A DNA stretch of 64,000 nucleotides from Pararheinheimera marina. Its GTDB lineage: Bacteria; Pseudomonadota; Gammaproteobacteria; Enterobacterales; Alteromonadaceae. The stretch's first letter is position 1, and every line of letters starts with the position of its first letter. Positions 25,461 to 34,144 of this stretch are shown here, one piece after another. The notes under the pieces are model-generated. The model was not told the DNA's origin. It ran no database searches and saw only the letters and a list, made by a program, of their open reading frames with translations. Both the position numbers and the translations under genes were made by a program. The stretch spans positions 434,001 to 498,000 of the forward strand of contig NZ_JBHSGB010000006.1 of NCBI RefSeq assembly GCF_042654345.1, written 5' to 3'.

Positions 25461-27689
25461 TTAACGCACTATGGTCATTTCACTGAGCAGATTGTCAGCA
25501 CCATCGACATCCTGCATCATCCACAGCATAAAACGGATATCGACATGAATAGCCCGGGTAATTTCCGGGTTGAAGTACCAGTCTTTGGTAATAGATTCAT
25601 AGGTTGAATCGAAATTCAGACCGACCAGCTCGCCGCGGGCGTTCATCACGGCTGAACCTGAGTTACCACCTGTGGTGTCAGCACTGGACAGGAAGTTCAC
25701 CGGCACTGAGTTAAAGGCGGTTTTCTTTGCTTGCGGGCAGGTAAAAATGCCGCAGTACCAGGGGCTTTCGGTGCTCGCCGCTAAATCAGCGTAAAAATAG
25801 CCGTCGGTTTTACCCTGGTTGTAGGCATCCACCAGCTTTTGCGGCAGGTTAAACGGGTACTCCGCCTGACGTTTAGCAATCATGCCTTTGACCGAGGTAA
25901 AGGGTGTTTTGTAAACGCCGTCTTTGGCCGGGTAACCATCCACAGTACCATAGGTAATACGCAGCGTACTGTTGGCATCCGGGTACACAGGTTTACCCTG
26001 CTCTTTGTTGTAGGCAATGATGGCCTGCATATAAGCCGGACGCACTACAGCAATCTGGCCTTTTAACTCTTTGTCCTGCAACTCCAGCGCTTTGTTTTTG
26101 CCGGCAATGGCTACCGCCAGACGAATAAAGGCGTCGTCGCTTTGCTCAAAGGCTTCAGCCTTTTGACCTAACCAGGCCAACCGGCCTTCAGTGCTGGCCA
26201 GCTTGCTTTGCGCATACAGCTTTTGCAGCAGCACTTTAATTTGCGCCTGCGTCATACCGGCGGTTAAACCTAAAGCGGCGTCCAGTTCAGCCACCCGCAC
26301 CGCTTCCGGCTGAGCGGCGTATTCAGCCAGTTGCTCTGACCAAAGTTCGATATCCATGGCCTCTGCATAACTTTTTTCCAGCCGGGCCAGCCGGGCTTTA
26401 ATCATCGGCAAGTCACGGTCCTGGTAACCCATTTCGCGTTCAGCATCTGGCTTTTGCTGCTCTTGCGCCAGCCGGTACAGCGTGCTGGCCGCGTTTAATA
26501 AATCGCTGCGTTTGGCATTTTCAAAATAATAGGTTTGCTGAGTAAAGGTCTGCTCAGCGTCGACCACCTTAGCCAGCTCCAGCAATGCCTGCTGGTAGGA
26601 CGCACGGGATGGGTCCGCCTTAATCCACTGGTTCAGTTGCTGCTCACGCTCCAGCTTAATGGCGTGAATGTCGGTCACTTTAAAGCCATCCAGCAAGCCC
26701 TGCAGTTTCTTCATCCTGTTGTTATGGCTTTTCACCACAGAGGCGTATTTCACTTTCAGCTCGCCGTCGGCAGCACCTAAACGGTCGATGCTGTTGATCA
26801 TCTGCTGATACGTTTTCACCATGGCCGGGTATTGCCAGTCAGCGGCAAAGGCAATTTCATCCGCCAGCCGGTAACGGCTGGTCTGGCCCGGGTAACCGGC
26901 CAATAAGATGCCGTCGCCTTCACGCACACCAGAGGCATTCACTTTTAAGAAGCTTGTTGGCTGGTAAGGCACGTTATCTTCGGCATAAGGTGCTGGTTTG
27001 CCGTCTTTGCCGACATAACCACGCAGGAAGGTGTAATCACCGGTATGGCGTGGGTATTCGAAGTTATCGATGTCGCCACCAAAATTACCAACCGACTCGC
27101 TTGGTGCGTACACCAGACGCACATCCTGCAGCATCAGCTGTTTAATCTGGAAGTACTGCAGACCATGGTGAAAGCTCACTACAGAACAGCGGTAATTCGG
27201 GTCGGCTTCACAGGCTTTAATCAGGTTCTTGCGCGCCATTTCAATGGCTTCATAACGTTCAGCGCCGGTCAGGCCAGCCAGGCTTGCCGTGACTTGCTCG
27301 GTCACATCCAGCACCTGTTCGGTAATGTACAAACGCTCCTGCGGCCCGGCTGGTAATTCTTCTTTTAACGTTTTAGCCAGAAAGCCTTTTTCAATCAGGT
27401 TGTTGTCTTTGGTGGAGTTGTTCTGAATGGCGTTATAACCACAGTGGTGATTCGTCACCACCAGGCCCTGGCCAGAGACAAAAGACGCTGAGCAGTAGCC
27501 CAGGCTGACAATGGCGTTCATTGGGTACTGGCTTAAATCGGCCAGTTGTTTACCTGGAATTTCGATGCCGGCTTTGCTGAGCTCTGTTTGTAATTCAGCC
27601 AGTTGGTAAGGTTGCCACTGACCTTCGTCTGCCTGCACAGACAAAGCCGTAGCCACAGCCAAAGCTGCAGTCACTAATGCGTATTTCAT
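25461..27689 (-). CDS. S46 family dipeptidyl-peptidase
   Basis: A 742-residue exported serine exopeptidase of family S46 (DPP7/DPP11 group), which removes N-terminal dipeptides. The ATG at 27689 begins a signal peptide (cleaved near SVQA). The double-beta-barrel catalytic residues are recognisable: H82 in TNHHCGYNA, an Asp in EYPRHTGDYTFLR, and S677 in GGNSGSAV. The position 18 residues after the serine, which sets specificity in this family (Arg in DPP11, Gly in DPP7), is Ser695 in NFDST, so Asp/Glu specificity is unlikely (inference from the alignment). A POT peptide transporter lies nearby and could import its products. Confidence 0.92.
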   Translation of the reverse strand: MKYALVTAALAVATALSVQADEGQWQPYQLAELQTELSKAGIEIPGKQLADLSQYPMNAIVSLGYCSASFVSGQGLVVTNHHCGYNAIQNNSTKDNNLIEKGFLAKTLKEELPAGPQERLYITEQVLDVTEQVTASLAGLTGAERYEAIEMARKNLIKACEADPNYRCSVVSFHHGLQYFQIKQLMLQDVRLVYAPSESVGNFGGDIDNFEYPRHTGDYTFLRGYVGKDGKPAPYAEDNVPYQPTSFLKVNASGVREGDGILLAGYPGQTSRYRLADEIAFAADWQYPAMVKTYQQMINSIDRLGAADGELKVKYASVVKSHNNRMKKLQGLLDGFKVTDIHAIKLEREQQLNQWIKADPSRASYQQALLELAKVVDAEQTFTQQTYYFENAKRSDLLNAASTLYRLAQEQQKPDAEREMGYQDRDLPMIKARLARLEKSYAEAMDIELWSEQLAEYAAQPEAVRVAELDAALGLTAGMTQAQIKVLLQKLYAQSKLASTEGRLAWLGQKAEAFEQSDDAFIRLAVAIAGKNKALELQDKELKGQIAVVRPAYMQAIIAYNKEQGKPVYPDANSTLRITYGTVDGYPAKDGVYKTPFTSVKGMIAKRQAEYPFNLPQKLVDAYNQGKTDGYFYADLAASTESPWYCGIFTCPQAKKTAFNSVPVNFLSSADTTGGNSGSAVMNARGELVGLNFDSTYESITKDWYFNPEITRAIHVDIRFMLWMMQDVDGADNLLSEMTIVR

Positions 27690-27853
27690 GGGGACCTGTG
27701 ATTGTTTTTGTTGCGGTGCGCCGATTATCCACGCTTTGCCGTCCAACGCAACCGCAAGGGGGTAAGGCGCATGGCACAGAAGATAATTTTACTCAGCCTA
27801 ATTTACCCAATCAGATCAACATGCTAACAATAAGCCTCGTTCAAGGAGTGACC

Positions 27854-28789
27854 ATGTTTAATCTGAGTTCTATCGTCGAAAAATTCCGGCCTTTGCACCT
27901 GGCGCAGCGCTTTTATCTGCTGGCCACCTTGAGCCTGCTGGCTTTCCTGCTTAGCATGGCCAAAGCCAGTGTGCTGATCCAGCTGTTTGCGCTGTGTCTG
28001 CTCGCCGCCACCGCTATTGAAATGTGGCAACGTTTTGCTGTTTGGTGGCACAGCCTGCTGGGCAAGGCACTCATCCTGGTGTTTTACGCCGTCGTGCTGA
28101 ATTTCTCATTTGCATATGCCGAGTCGATGGTCAATTCAGTGCTCGGGATCCGGCCCGATGTGGTGCCTTACACTGTCAACCTGGCGGCCTTGCTGCTGGC
28201 GCCAGCCTGGGCCCTGATTGGCAGCATGCTGGTGCTGCAACTCTATACCACCTTGCATGTCAGTAAAGTGATGTTGCTCGCCATGTTGCGCCCTTTTGGC
28301 CTGCGTGCCCGGCATATTTTACCGGACGAACCTTACCCGGGCTGGACCCTGTGTGCCCGCATTATTTACCTGCCGGTGGTCAGCGTATTTTTGCTGATGG
28401 CACTGGCCAGCTATTTCAGTGGGAAACCGGGAGAGCTGTTTAGTGACGGTAGCACTGTGCTGGAACTGGATGCCGAGCAGAAACGCCCTGAAACCGCTTT
28501 AGGTCAAAAACAACAAATCAATGTACTGGGCGGCGAAGGGCCACTTTTGCCAACCATGCTGTGGCTAAACAAAGTACTGGCGACCTTTAACTACCAGATA
28601 GAAAGCTTAGGTGCGTCCAGTTGCACGCTGACAGCCCCCACCCATCTGGTGCATATCAATGACTTTGAGGTGCTGCTGATCACCCCGGACTCAAAAGCTG
28701 AGCTGGGGTATCGTTATGAAGTCGCGCTCTGCCAGTCACCGGCTTTTGGTCACAACAAATCCAATCCGAAAACAGCAGAATTGCCATAA
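27854..28789 (+). CDS. Hypothetical multi-pass membrane protein
   Basis: A 311-residue protein that I do not recognise. The first 200 residues contain about five hydrophobic segments (roughly 20-36, 38-56, 66-88, 104-136, 172-195). The rest is a soluble C-terminal domain with a CTLTAPTHLVHINDFEVLL stretch. The ATG at 27854 follows a strong CAAGGAGTG site. It is divergent from the S46 peptidase and converges on the POT transporter. A role with those genes is possible but nothing in its sequence proves it. Confidence 0.72.
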   Translation: MFNLSSIVEKFRPLHLAQRFYLLATLSLLAFLLSMAKASVLIQLFALCLLAATAIEMWQRFAVWWHSLLGKALILVFYAVVLNFSFAYAESMVNSVLGIRPDVVPYTVNLAALLLAPAWALIGSMLVLQLYTTLHVSKVMLLAMLRPFGLRARHILPDEPYPGWTLCARIIYLPVVSVFLLMALASYFSGKPGELFSDGSTVLELDAEQKRPETALGQKQQINVLGGEGPLLPTMLWLNKVLATFNYQIESLGASSCTLTAPTHLVHINDFEVLLITPDSKAELGYRYEVALCQSPAFGHNKSNPKTAELP

Positions 28790-28790
28790 A

Positions 28791-28815
28791 AAAAGCCAGC
28801 ATCGCTGGCTTTTTC
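28791..28815. terminator. Bidirectional terminator
   Basis: The 10-bp stem AAAAGCCAGC / GCTGGCTTTT with an ATC loop has A and T tracts on both sides. It begins 2 bp after the stop of the hypothetical membrane gene and lies 17 bp past the stop of the opposite POT transporter gene, so it serves both. Confidence 0.9.
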
Positions 28816-28831
28816 GTTAAAGGGGTAACCC

Positions 28832-30424
28832 TTAATGGCCTTGGGCCAGTTTAATCTGCCGGTTCAGTACCGGAGTTAATACAAACATCAGCACGCCACA
28901 GGCCACACCAATCCAGCCTAAGGTGGCGAATACATCGGCATAAATACCCAGTGCAGTTTCAGTGCTGGTGCCTGCCGGCATCGACGCCAGGGTACCAAAA
29001 CGGCCAGCCAGCATTTCACCAAAGGCTGATGCCAGGAACCAGACGCCCATCATCAGGCTGACTACACGTGGCACCGATAAGGTGGTCACTGCGGACAGAC
29101 CAATAGGCGACAGCGCCATTTCACCAATTTCCAGTACCAGGTAGGCCAGAATAAACCACCAGAAACCGGCCAGACCATTGGCTTCCGGGTTCAGGGCGGC
29201 GTACTGCAGCACAAAGTGGGCTAAACCGGCAAACAGCAAACCAAAACCAAACTTGGCCGACGCCGACGGGTTCCAGCCGTTGCGATCCAGCACAGGCCAG
29301 AGCCAGGCAAAAGGAATGGCTAAGGCAAAAATAAACAGCGCCCCCACAGCGGTCAGCTGTGACGCATTGGGTGTAAAGTCAGTCAGGCCAAGATTAAAGG
29401 TGTAGCTGTTCATCACCCGGTCTGAGAACGCCAGCCAGGTGCCGTAGGTTTGTTCGTACAGACCCCAGAACACCGCAGAGATAGCAATCAGCACCATCAG
29501 GACAATCATATTGGCGCGCTCAGCTTTGCTGCACTCGACAAAAATAAACTTAAACCACCAAATCAGCAGGCCTATGCTCATCGCAATAGCCACCACTTCA
29601 GTGGCGGTAATTTCAGTGCCTTCGGCCAGGCCGAGCAGTGCAGCCAGTGCACCAAAGTCAAAACGGGTTTGCAGAATTTGTTGCACCAGGGCCACACCGG
29701 CCACAGCGCTTAGGTAAATCAGCCATTCGCGCTTGATACCAAAACGTTTTTGCTGCAGTAATTCTGGTTGGCCTGGTTCTGCCTGGCCATGCAAGTGTTT
29801 GCTGTTGCTGACAAAAACCGCCAGGCCCAGCAATAAACCAATACCAGCCGAACCAAAACCATATTCCCAGCCGTATTCAATACCCACCCAGCCAACAAAC
29901 AGGCTGGAGATAAAAGCCCCCAGGTTAATGCCCATATAGAAAATGGTGAACGCCGAATCGCGGCGCGGGTCATCGTCTGCATACAAACGGCCAACAATAG
30001 TGGAGATATTCGGCTTTAAAAAGCCAACCCCAACCGCCACCAGCGCCAGTGATAAATACATCACCTGCACTGCCAGTGCGTCGACACCGGCGTCCACTGT
30101 GGCGGCATGGCCTTTATACGCCATGCCCAGCATACCGACCGCCATCATGGCGCCACCAAAGGTCACCGCTTTGCGCATCCCCAGGTATTTGTCGGCCAGC
30201 AAGCCCCCAACCACAGGCAAGGCATAAGCCAGACCGGCGTAAGTGCCAAGCAGAATGTAACCGTCGTTATCGGAAAATAAATGGTGTTTGGTCAGGTAGA
30301 GAAACAGCAGCGCCTTTAAACCATAAAAAGCAAAACGCTCCCACATTTCGGTAAAAAAACAGATATAGAGCCCTAAAGGGTGTCCAAGCAGCTCACGCTG
30401 TCCGGCCAGATGGTTGGTTGTCAT
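28832..30424 (-). CDS. POT/PTR2 family proton-coupled oligopeptide transporter
   Basis: A 530-residue inner-membrane di-/tripeptide:H+ symporter of the POT family. The N-terminal family motif is present as EMWERFAFYGLKALL (ExxERF; the usual YYG is FYG). The second signature is seen as FTIFYMGINLGAF. About 14 hydrophobic segments are visible, as in DtpA-type members. The ATG at 30424 was preferred to an upstream frame that adds a polar 29-residue extension. The S46 dipeptidyl-peptidase encoded 1.1 kb away could supply its dipeptide substrates. Confidence 0.93.
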   Translation of the reverse strand: MTTNHLAGQRELLGHPLGLYICFFTEMWERFAFYGLKALLFLYLTKHHLFSDNDGYILLGTYAGLAYALPVVGGLLADKYLGMRKAVTFGGAMMAVGMLGMAYKGHAATVDAGVDALAVQVMYLSLALVAVGVGFLKPNISTIVGRLYADDDPRRDSAFTIFYMGINLGAFISSLFVGWVGIEYGWEYGFGSAGIGLLLGLAVFVSNSKHLHGQAEPGQPELLQQKRFGIKREWLIYLSAVAGVALVQQILQTRFDFGALAALLGLAEGTEITATEVVAIAMSIGLLIWWFKFIFVECSKAERANMIVLMVLIAISAVFWGLYEQTYGTWLAFSDRVMNSYTFNLGLTDFTPNASQLTAVGALFIFALAIPFAWLWPVLDRNGWNPSASAKFGFGLLFAGLAHFVLQYAALNPEANGLAGFWWFILAYLVLEIGEMALSPIGLSAVTTLSVPRVVSLMMGVWFLASAFGEMLAGRFGTLASMPAGTSTETALGIYADVFATLGWIGVACGVLMFVLTPVLNRQIKLAQGH

Positions 30425-30710
30425 AAAGCATCCGCGTTGTTGTCTGTTGTTATGCGTCACCAGTATGCAGCTAAGAGGCTGGATCTGGTTAGTCAGGGTC
30501 TGTCTGTGCAAACCGGTCCGGTATTAAACCCAATGCTCAGTCTGGCAGCAAATATATTTACCCTTCGCTTTAGTCAAAATCACCAGCTATTGGTAAAAAC
30601 CATCATTAGCTCGTCAGCTAAAAATATCTAACCACATGATTTATAAATAATTACCAAGCTGGCATTAAAGTTGAAACGCTATAGATAGCAATGAAAAAAA
30701 GGAGACAACA

Positions 30711-31121
30711 ATGAGCCTGCTGCGACTGATATTTAACCTGCTGTGGTTTGTGATGGGTGGTTTTGTGATGGGTCTGGCCTGGTGGCTGGTGGGGTTACTG
30801 TGTTTTATCAGTATTGTGTTTATCCCCTTTGGCCGCGCCTGCTTTGTGATTGGTGAAATGGCGTTCTGGCCTTTTGGCAATGAACATGTCAACCGGGAGC
30901 GCCTGAACCGGGTGGCTGATATTGGCACTGGCCCTTTGGGTGTGCTGGGTAATGTGATCTGGCTGGTGTTTGCTGGCTTCTGGCTGGCGTTGGGCCACCT
31001 GTTTCATGCCATCGCCTGCATTGTCACTATTATTGGCATTCCGTTTGGTCTGGCCCATTTGAAACTGGCCACCCTGACCCTGATGCCGATTGGCCGTACT
31101 GTGGTGAATAAAGCCTGTTAA
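30711..31121 (+). CDS. yccF: YccF domain inner-membrane protein
   Basis: A 136-residue protein with two YccF repeats: each has a hydrophobic segment followed by an IPFG motif (FIPFGRACFVIGEMAFWPFG near residue 42 and GIPFGLAHLKLATLTLMPIG near 110). YccF is a conserved inner-membrane protein of unknown function. The ATG has AAGGAG 7 nt upstream. Its stop codon overlaps the stop codon of the opposite-strand gene by 3 bp. Confidence 0.92.
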   Translation: MSLLRLIFNLLWFVMGGFVMGLAWWLVGLLCFISIVFIPFGRACFVIGEMAFWPFGNEHVNRERLNRVADIGTGPLGVLGNVIWLVFAGFWLALGHLFHAIACIVTIIGIPFGLAHLKLATLTLMPIGRTVVNKAC

Positions 31122-31303
31122 GACTCGCCCTGCTCTGCGCAGGCCTGGCCATACAAACGCCAGGCCTGTTGTTCGGCGCGGTAATAATCCCAGACACAAG
31201 GGCAACAGCTGCCACTGCCACAGCAGTCGCTGCTATCCGGTGCGACCGGCTCTTCGTCCGGTACTTTCACTTTGATCTCACCAATCTGTACGTACTTGTT
31301 CAT
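31118..31303 (-). CDS. Oxidoreductase-like Cys-rich small protein
   Basis: A 61-residue protein with the signature of the oxidoreductase-like N-terminal domain: two CC pairs followed by PCVWDYY (SDCCGSGSCCPCVWDYYR). In larger proteins this motif heads oxidoreductases; solo bacterial versions are common and uncharacterised, and the cysteines could bind a metal or be redox active. The ATG at 31303 follows GAAGG. The gene is convergent with yccF, and the two stop codons overlap. Confidence 0.82.
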   Translation of the reverse strand: MNKYVQIGEIKVKVPDEEPVAPDSSDCCGSGSCCPCVWDYYRAEQQAWRLYGQACAEQGES

Positions 31304-31388
31304 GCAAAAACCTTCAGAGCAAAAATCGCTGGGCAAAAACGGCGCAGAGTGTAGCATAAGCCGCAGTGATTCTTTAAAACCCAGCCCC

Positions 31389-31724
31389 ATGAACGAAAAA
31401 CAGCAGCGAATTTGGCAAACCGTATTACAGATCCCAAGCGGAAAAATTGCCAGCTACGGGCAAATTGCTGATTTAGCCGGTTTACCAGGCAGGGCCCGGC
31501 TGGTCGGTAAAGTGCTGGGGCTGGCACCTGAGGCCATGCAATTGCCCTGGTACCGGGTGATGCGCAGTGGTGGCCAACTGGCCTTTGCCGCCGGCACCCC
31601 CAATGCATTGGCACAGCAGCAACTGTTGCTGGCGGAGGGTGTCGTGGTACGTCATGGTCGGGTGGCCAAAGAGTTCTGGTGGCAACCGGATTTAGCTGAA
31701 TTGCTGTTTAAGCTGCAGTACTGA
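31389..31724 (+). CDS. atl: Alkyltransferase-like protein (ATL)
   Basis: A 111-residue member of the O6-alkylguanine-DNA alkyltransferase fold. It has the DNA-binding part (SYGQIADLAGLPGRARLVGKVLG) but the active-site PCHR is replaced by PWYR at 53-56, so the acceptor Cys is Trp54. ATL proteins bind O6-alkylguanine without repairing it and hand the lesion to nucleotide excision repair. The ATG at 31389 is chosen because residues upstream are not family-like and overlap the opposite small gene's leader. Confidence 0.93.
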   Translation: MNEKQQRIWQTVLQIPSGKIASYGQIADLAGLPGRARLVGKVLGLAPEAMQLPWYRVMRSGGQLAFAAGTPNALAQQQLLLAEGVVVRHGRVAKEFWWQPDLAELLFKLQY

Positions 31725-31750
31725 CCCGCTCTGCAGTCGCACCGTCAGAG

Positions 31751-32491
31751 TTAGCTGTACATATAGCCCAGCATACCAAGCATAAAACCAGCCACAGCTC
31801 CCAGTGGGGGCGACCAGTGCTGTTTCAACCGGACTTGTGGCGCAATGTCCTGAAACACTGAATACAAAATGCCGCCCGCTGCCAGCAGCATAATGCCCCC
31901 TAACATGGCCGGATGCTCAGCCAGCACAAAGTAACCAATCAGGCCAGCCACAGGCCCCAACAAGGCCATCAGCGTAAAACTGACACAAATGGCAAAGGCC
32001 GAATGCTGCTTGCTCTGGCGAATTTCCCGAAACGCATTAAAGCCCTCAGGAATATTTTGCAGCGTGATCAATAACGCCAGTAAGAAAGCATGAGGCCCGC
32101 CAGCGGCCAGACTGGCCCCCAGCGCCATCGATTCGGGCAAAAAATCCGCCAGCATGGCCGTCAGCTGACTGGCCGGGCTCTGCTGGCGGGCTAACCAGAT
32201 ATCCAGCGCCATAAACAGCAGAGCCCCACCGATAAAACAGCAGCAGGCCAACCAGGGAGAAAGTTCAGCGATCCCTTCAGGTACCAGCACCAATGCAACG
32301 GCCGACAATAAAGCGCCACCACCAAACGCCATCACGCTGTGACGCAGTTCCAGCTCCAGCCAGTGCGACTGCAGGTGTTCAAACCTGGCCAGCAAAGCAC
32401 CTGCCGGCATCGCCAGGCCAGCAATCAGGGTCAGTAGCAAAAGTTGTGTTAAATCAGACATAAAGCCAAAACCATCTTCCATAACGAGCAT
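31751..32491 (-). CDS. ZIP family metal transporter
   Basis: A 246-residue membrane protein of the ZIP family, which moves Zn2+ or other divalent cations into the cytoplasm. Eight hydrophobic segments are visible, and the transport motif LQNIPEGFNAFREIR in helix 4 carries the N-x-x-E metal-site residues. The His of the usual HNxPEG is absent (Q-N). The start is uncertain: ATG at 32491 is used, with ATG at 32461 equally plausible. It begins 15 bp after the 2H phosphoesterase stop. Confidence 0.87.
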   Translation of the reverse strand: MLVMEDGFGFMSDLTQLLLLTLIAGLAMPAGALLARFEHLQSHWLELELRHSVMAFGGGALLSAVALVLVPEGIAELSPWLACCCFIGGALLFMALDIWLARQQSPASQLTAMLADFLPESMALGASLAAGGPHAFLLALLITLQNIPEGFNAFREIRQSKQHSAFAICVSFTLMALLGPVAGLIGYFVLAEHPAMLGGIMLLAAGGILYSVFQDIAPQVRLKQHWSPPLGAVAGFMLGMLGYMYS

Positions 32492-32506
32492 CAACTCAGT
32501 GCCTGA

Positions 32507-33214
32507 TTAGCCTAATGCCAGACGCTGCAGCAGTACAGTGTTTTGCTGGCGTTGGTACCAGTCATTGCCCACCAGTTCCAGTTCATCTATGGTGCACTGA
32601 CCAAAGTCACAGTGACGCAGTGCGTCCAGGTGTTTCAGCAATGGCCCGGGCTGTGCCGGACTCTGACTAAACCTGAGCACCGTCAGGTGAGCGGTCTGTA
32701 ACGGATAACGCTGGTCAATCGAATGACGCAAGCCGCTTTGGCCAAACAGCTGACGTAGCCGCTCGCGCAGCTGGTTTAAACCGGCGTCTGCAAAAAAGCC
32801 CTGCACCAGCACCGACGAGGCCGATGCGGTAATGCCTGAAAACTTCAGCTGCAAGGGCCCGCTGTCGGCCAGCGCCTGGCGGATCAGCGCGATGTAGGGC
32901 TCTGGTTGGATCTCGGCAAGGCGAAACCCCGCCACACAGGAAATCAGTGACAGTACCGTCAGATGAATATCGCTGGCCGGATACAGATACTGCCGCGGGT
33001 CCAGCTGCTGTAACGGCACCAGTTGTTGCAGAATTTGCTGTTTCACCTTAGTTGAGGGCCTGGCCAGCAGTGTGATCCCATAGCGATAGTCGGCCTTGCC
33101 CTGTAAATAAGGGTCAGTATCAAACTGCTGCAACGCAAACTTCGCCCTGGCCTGCTGCCACATGGCATCGTAATGCTGTTGCAGTTCAGCTCTGCTGCTT
33201 AACATCTGCGGCAT
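32507..33214 (-). CDS. 2H phosphoesterase superfamily protein (2'-5' RNA ligase-like)
   Basis: A 235-residue protein with the two HxT motifs of the 2H family: DIHLTVLSL (about residue 83) and TAHLTVLRF (about 175). This fold includes LigT/ThpR and cyclic phosphodiesterases, which act on 2',3'-cyclic or 2'-5' phosphate bonds. The N-terminal 50 residues include KADYRYGITLLARP. Its ATG shares one base with the DMT transporter stop (TAATG), so translation is coupled. Confidence 0.85.
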   Translation of the reverse strand: MPQMLSSRAELQQHYDAMWQQARAKFALQQFDTDPYLQGKADYRYGITLLARPSTKVKQQILQQLVPLQQLDPRQYLYPASDIHLTVLSLISCVAGFRLAEIQPEPYIALIRQALADSGPLQLKFSGITASASSVLVQGFFADAGLNQLRERLRQLFGQSGLRHSIDQRYPLQTAHLTVLRFSQSPAQPGPLLKHLDALRHCDFGQCTIDELELVGNDWYQRQQNTVLLQRLALG

Positions 33215-34095
33215 TAATGAAAAGCTTTAGAGCGTAACAACCAGCGCAGTGGCAACTGAGAGGCTAACATGCCGAGCAGCATCAGGCTGCAGCCCAGTAC
33301 TGCCCTGCCGCCTAATTCTTCACCCAATAACAGCACACCACCAATGGCAGCAAATACAGTTTCCAGGCTGAGAATAATGGCGGCATGGGCCGGGTGCGCG
33401 TGTTTTTGCGCCAGCACCTGCAAGGTGTAAGCAATACCGACAGACACCACACCGGAGAATAACAAGGGTTGCCAGGCGGCCAGCGCCTGAGCTGCGCTTG
33501 GGGTTTCGATGCTAAGTGCAACGACGGAGCTCAGCAGGCCGCAAACCACAAACTGCAGGCAGGCCAGCAATATAGGCGGCACCTTTTTGGTGTAGTGGTC
33601 AATACAAAGCAAATGCGCGGCCCAGAATAAAGCGCCAATCAGCTGCAGCAAATCCCCCAGGTTCACGGTGAAATTATCACCGACGCTTAGCAGATACAGG
33701 CCGCTGATCGCAATCACAGCGCCGAGCCAGGTATTGGCATTGGTGCGATGGCCCAGCAGCAACCCCAGTACCGGCACCAGCACCATATAGAGACCAGTAA
33801 TAAAACCGGCATTGGCCGCGCTGGTATACAGCAGACCCACCTGTTGCAACGACGCCGCGACAAAGAGCACTGCACCGACCGGCAAGGCGGCCCACAACAA
33901 GGCTTTTTTATCGTAATCACCCAAGCGGCCGGTTTTTTTATACCAAAATATCAGTGGCAGCAGGCTGCAGGCACCAATCAGAAAACGCAGCGCATTAAAG
34001 GCGTAGGGCTCCAGATGGTCCATGCCCAGGCGCTGTGCGACAAACCCCAGGCCCCAGATGCCGGCGGCCAGTAATAACATCAGATTGGCTTGCAC
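33214..34095 (-). CDS. DMT (EamA) family transporter
   Basis: A 293-residue inner-membrane protein with ten hydrophobic segments and two EamA repeats (first half starts LMLLLAAGIWGLGFVAQR; second contains a conserved LSLETVFAAIGGVLLLGE). Members export amino acids, metabolites or drugs. The start is GTG at 34095, preceded by GGAG at 8 nt; an ATG 15 bp later is an alternative. It is followed without a gap by the 2H phosphoesterase gene. Confidence 0.9.
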   Translation of the reverse strand: MQANLMLLLAAGIWGLGFVAQRLGMDHLEPYAFNALRFLIGACSLLPLIFWYKKTGRLGDYDKKALLWAALPVGAVLFVAASLQQVGLLYTSAANAGFITGLYMVLVPVLGLLLGHRTNANTWLGAVIAISGLYLLSVGDNFTVNLGDLLQLIGALFWAAHLLCIDHYTKKVPPILLACLQFVVCGLLSSVVALSIETPSAAQALAAWQPLLFSGVVSVGIAYTLQVLAQKHAHPAHAAIILSLETVFAAIGGVLLLGEELGGRAVLGCSLMLLGMLASQLPLRWLLRSKAFH

Positions 34096-34144
34096 TTATT
34101 CTCTCCGCCTGAAGCTATCAGGCCAGGTATTAACGTCTATGCGC

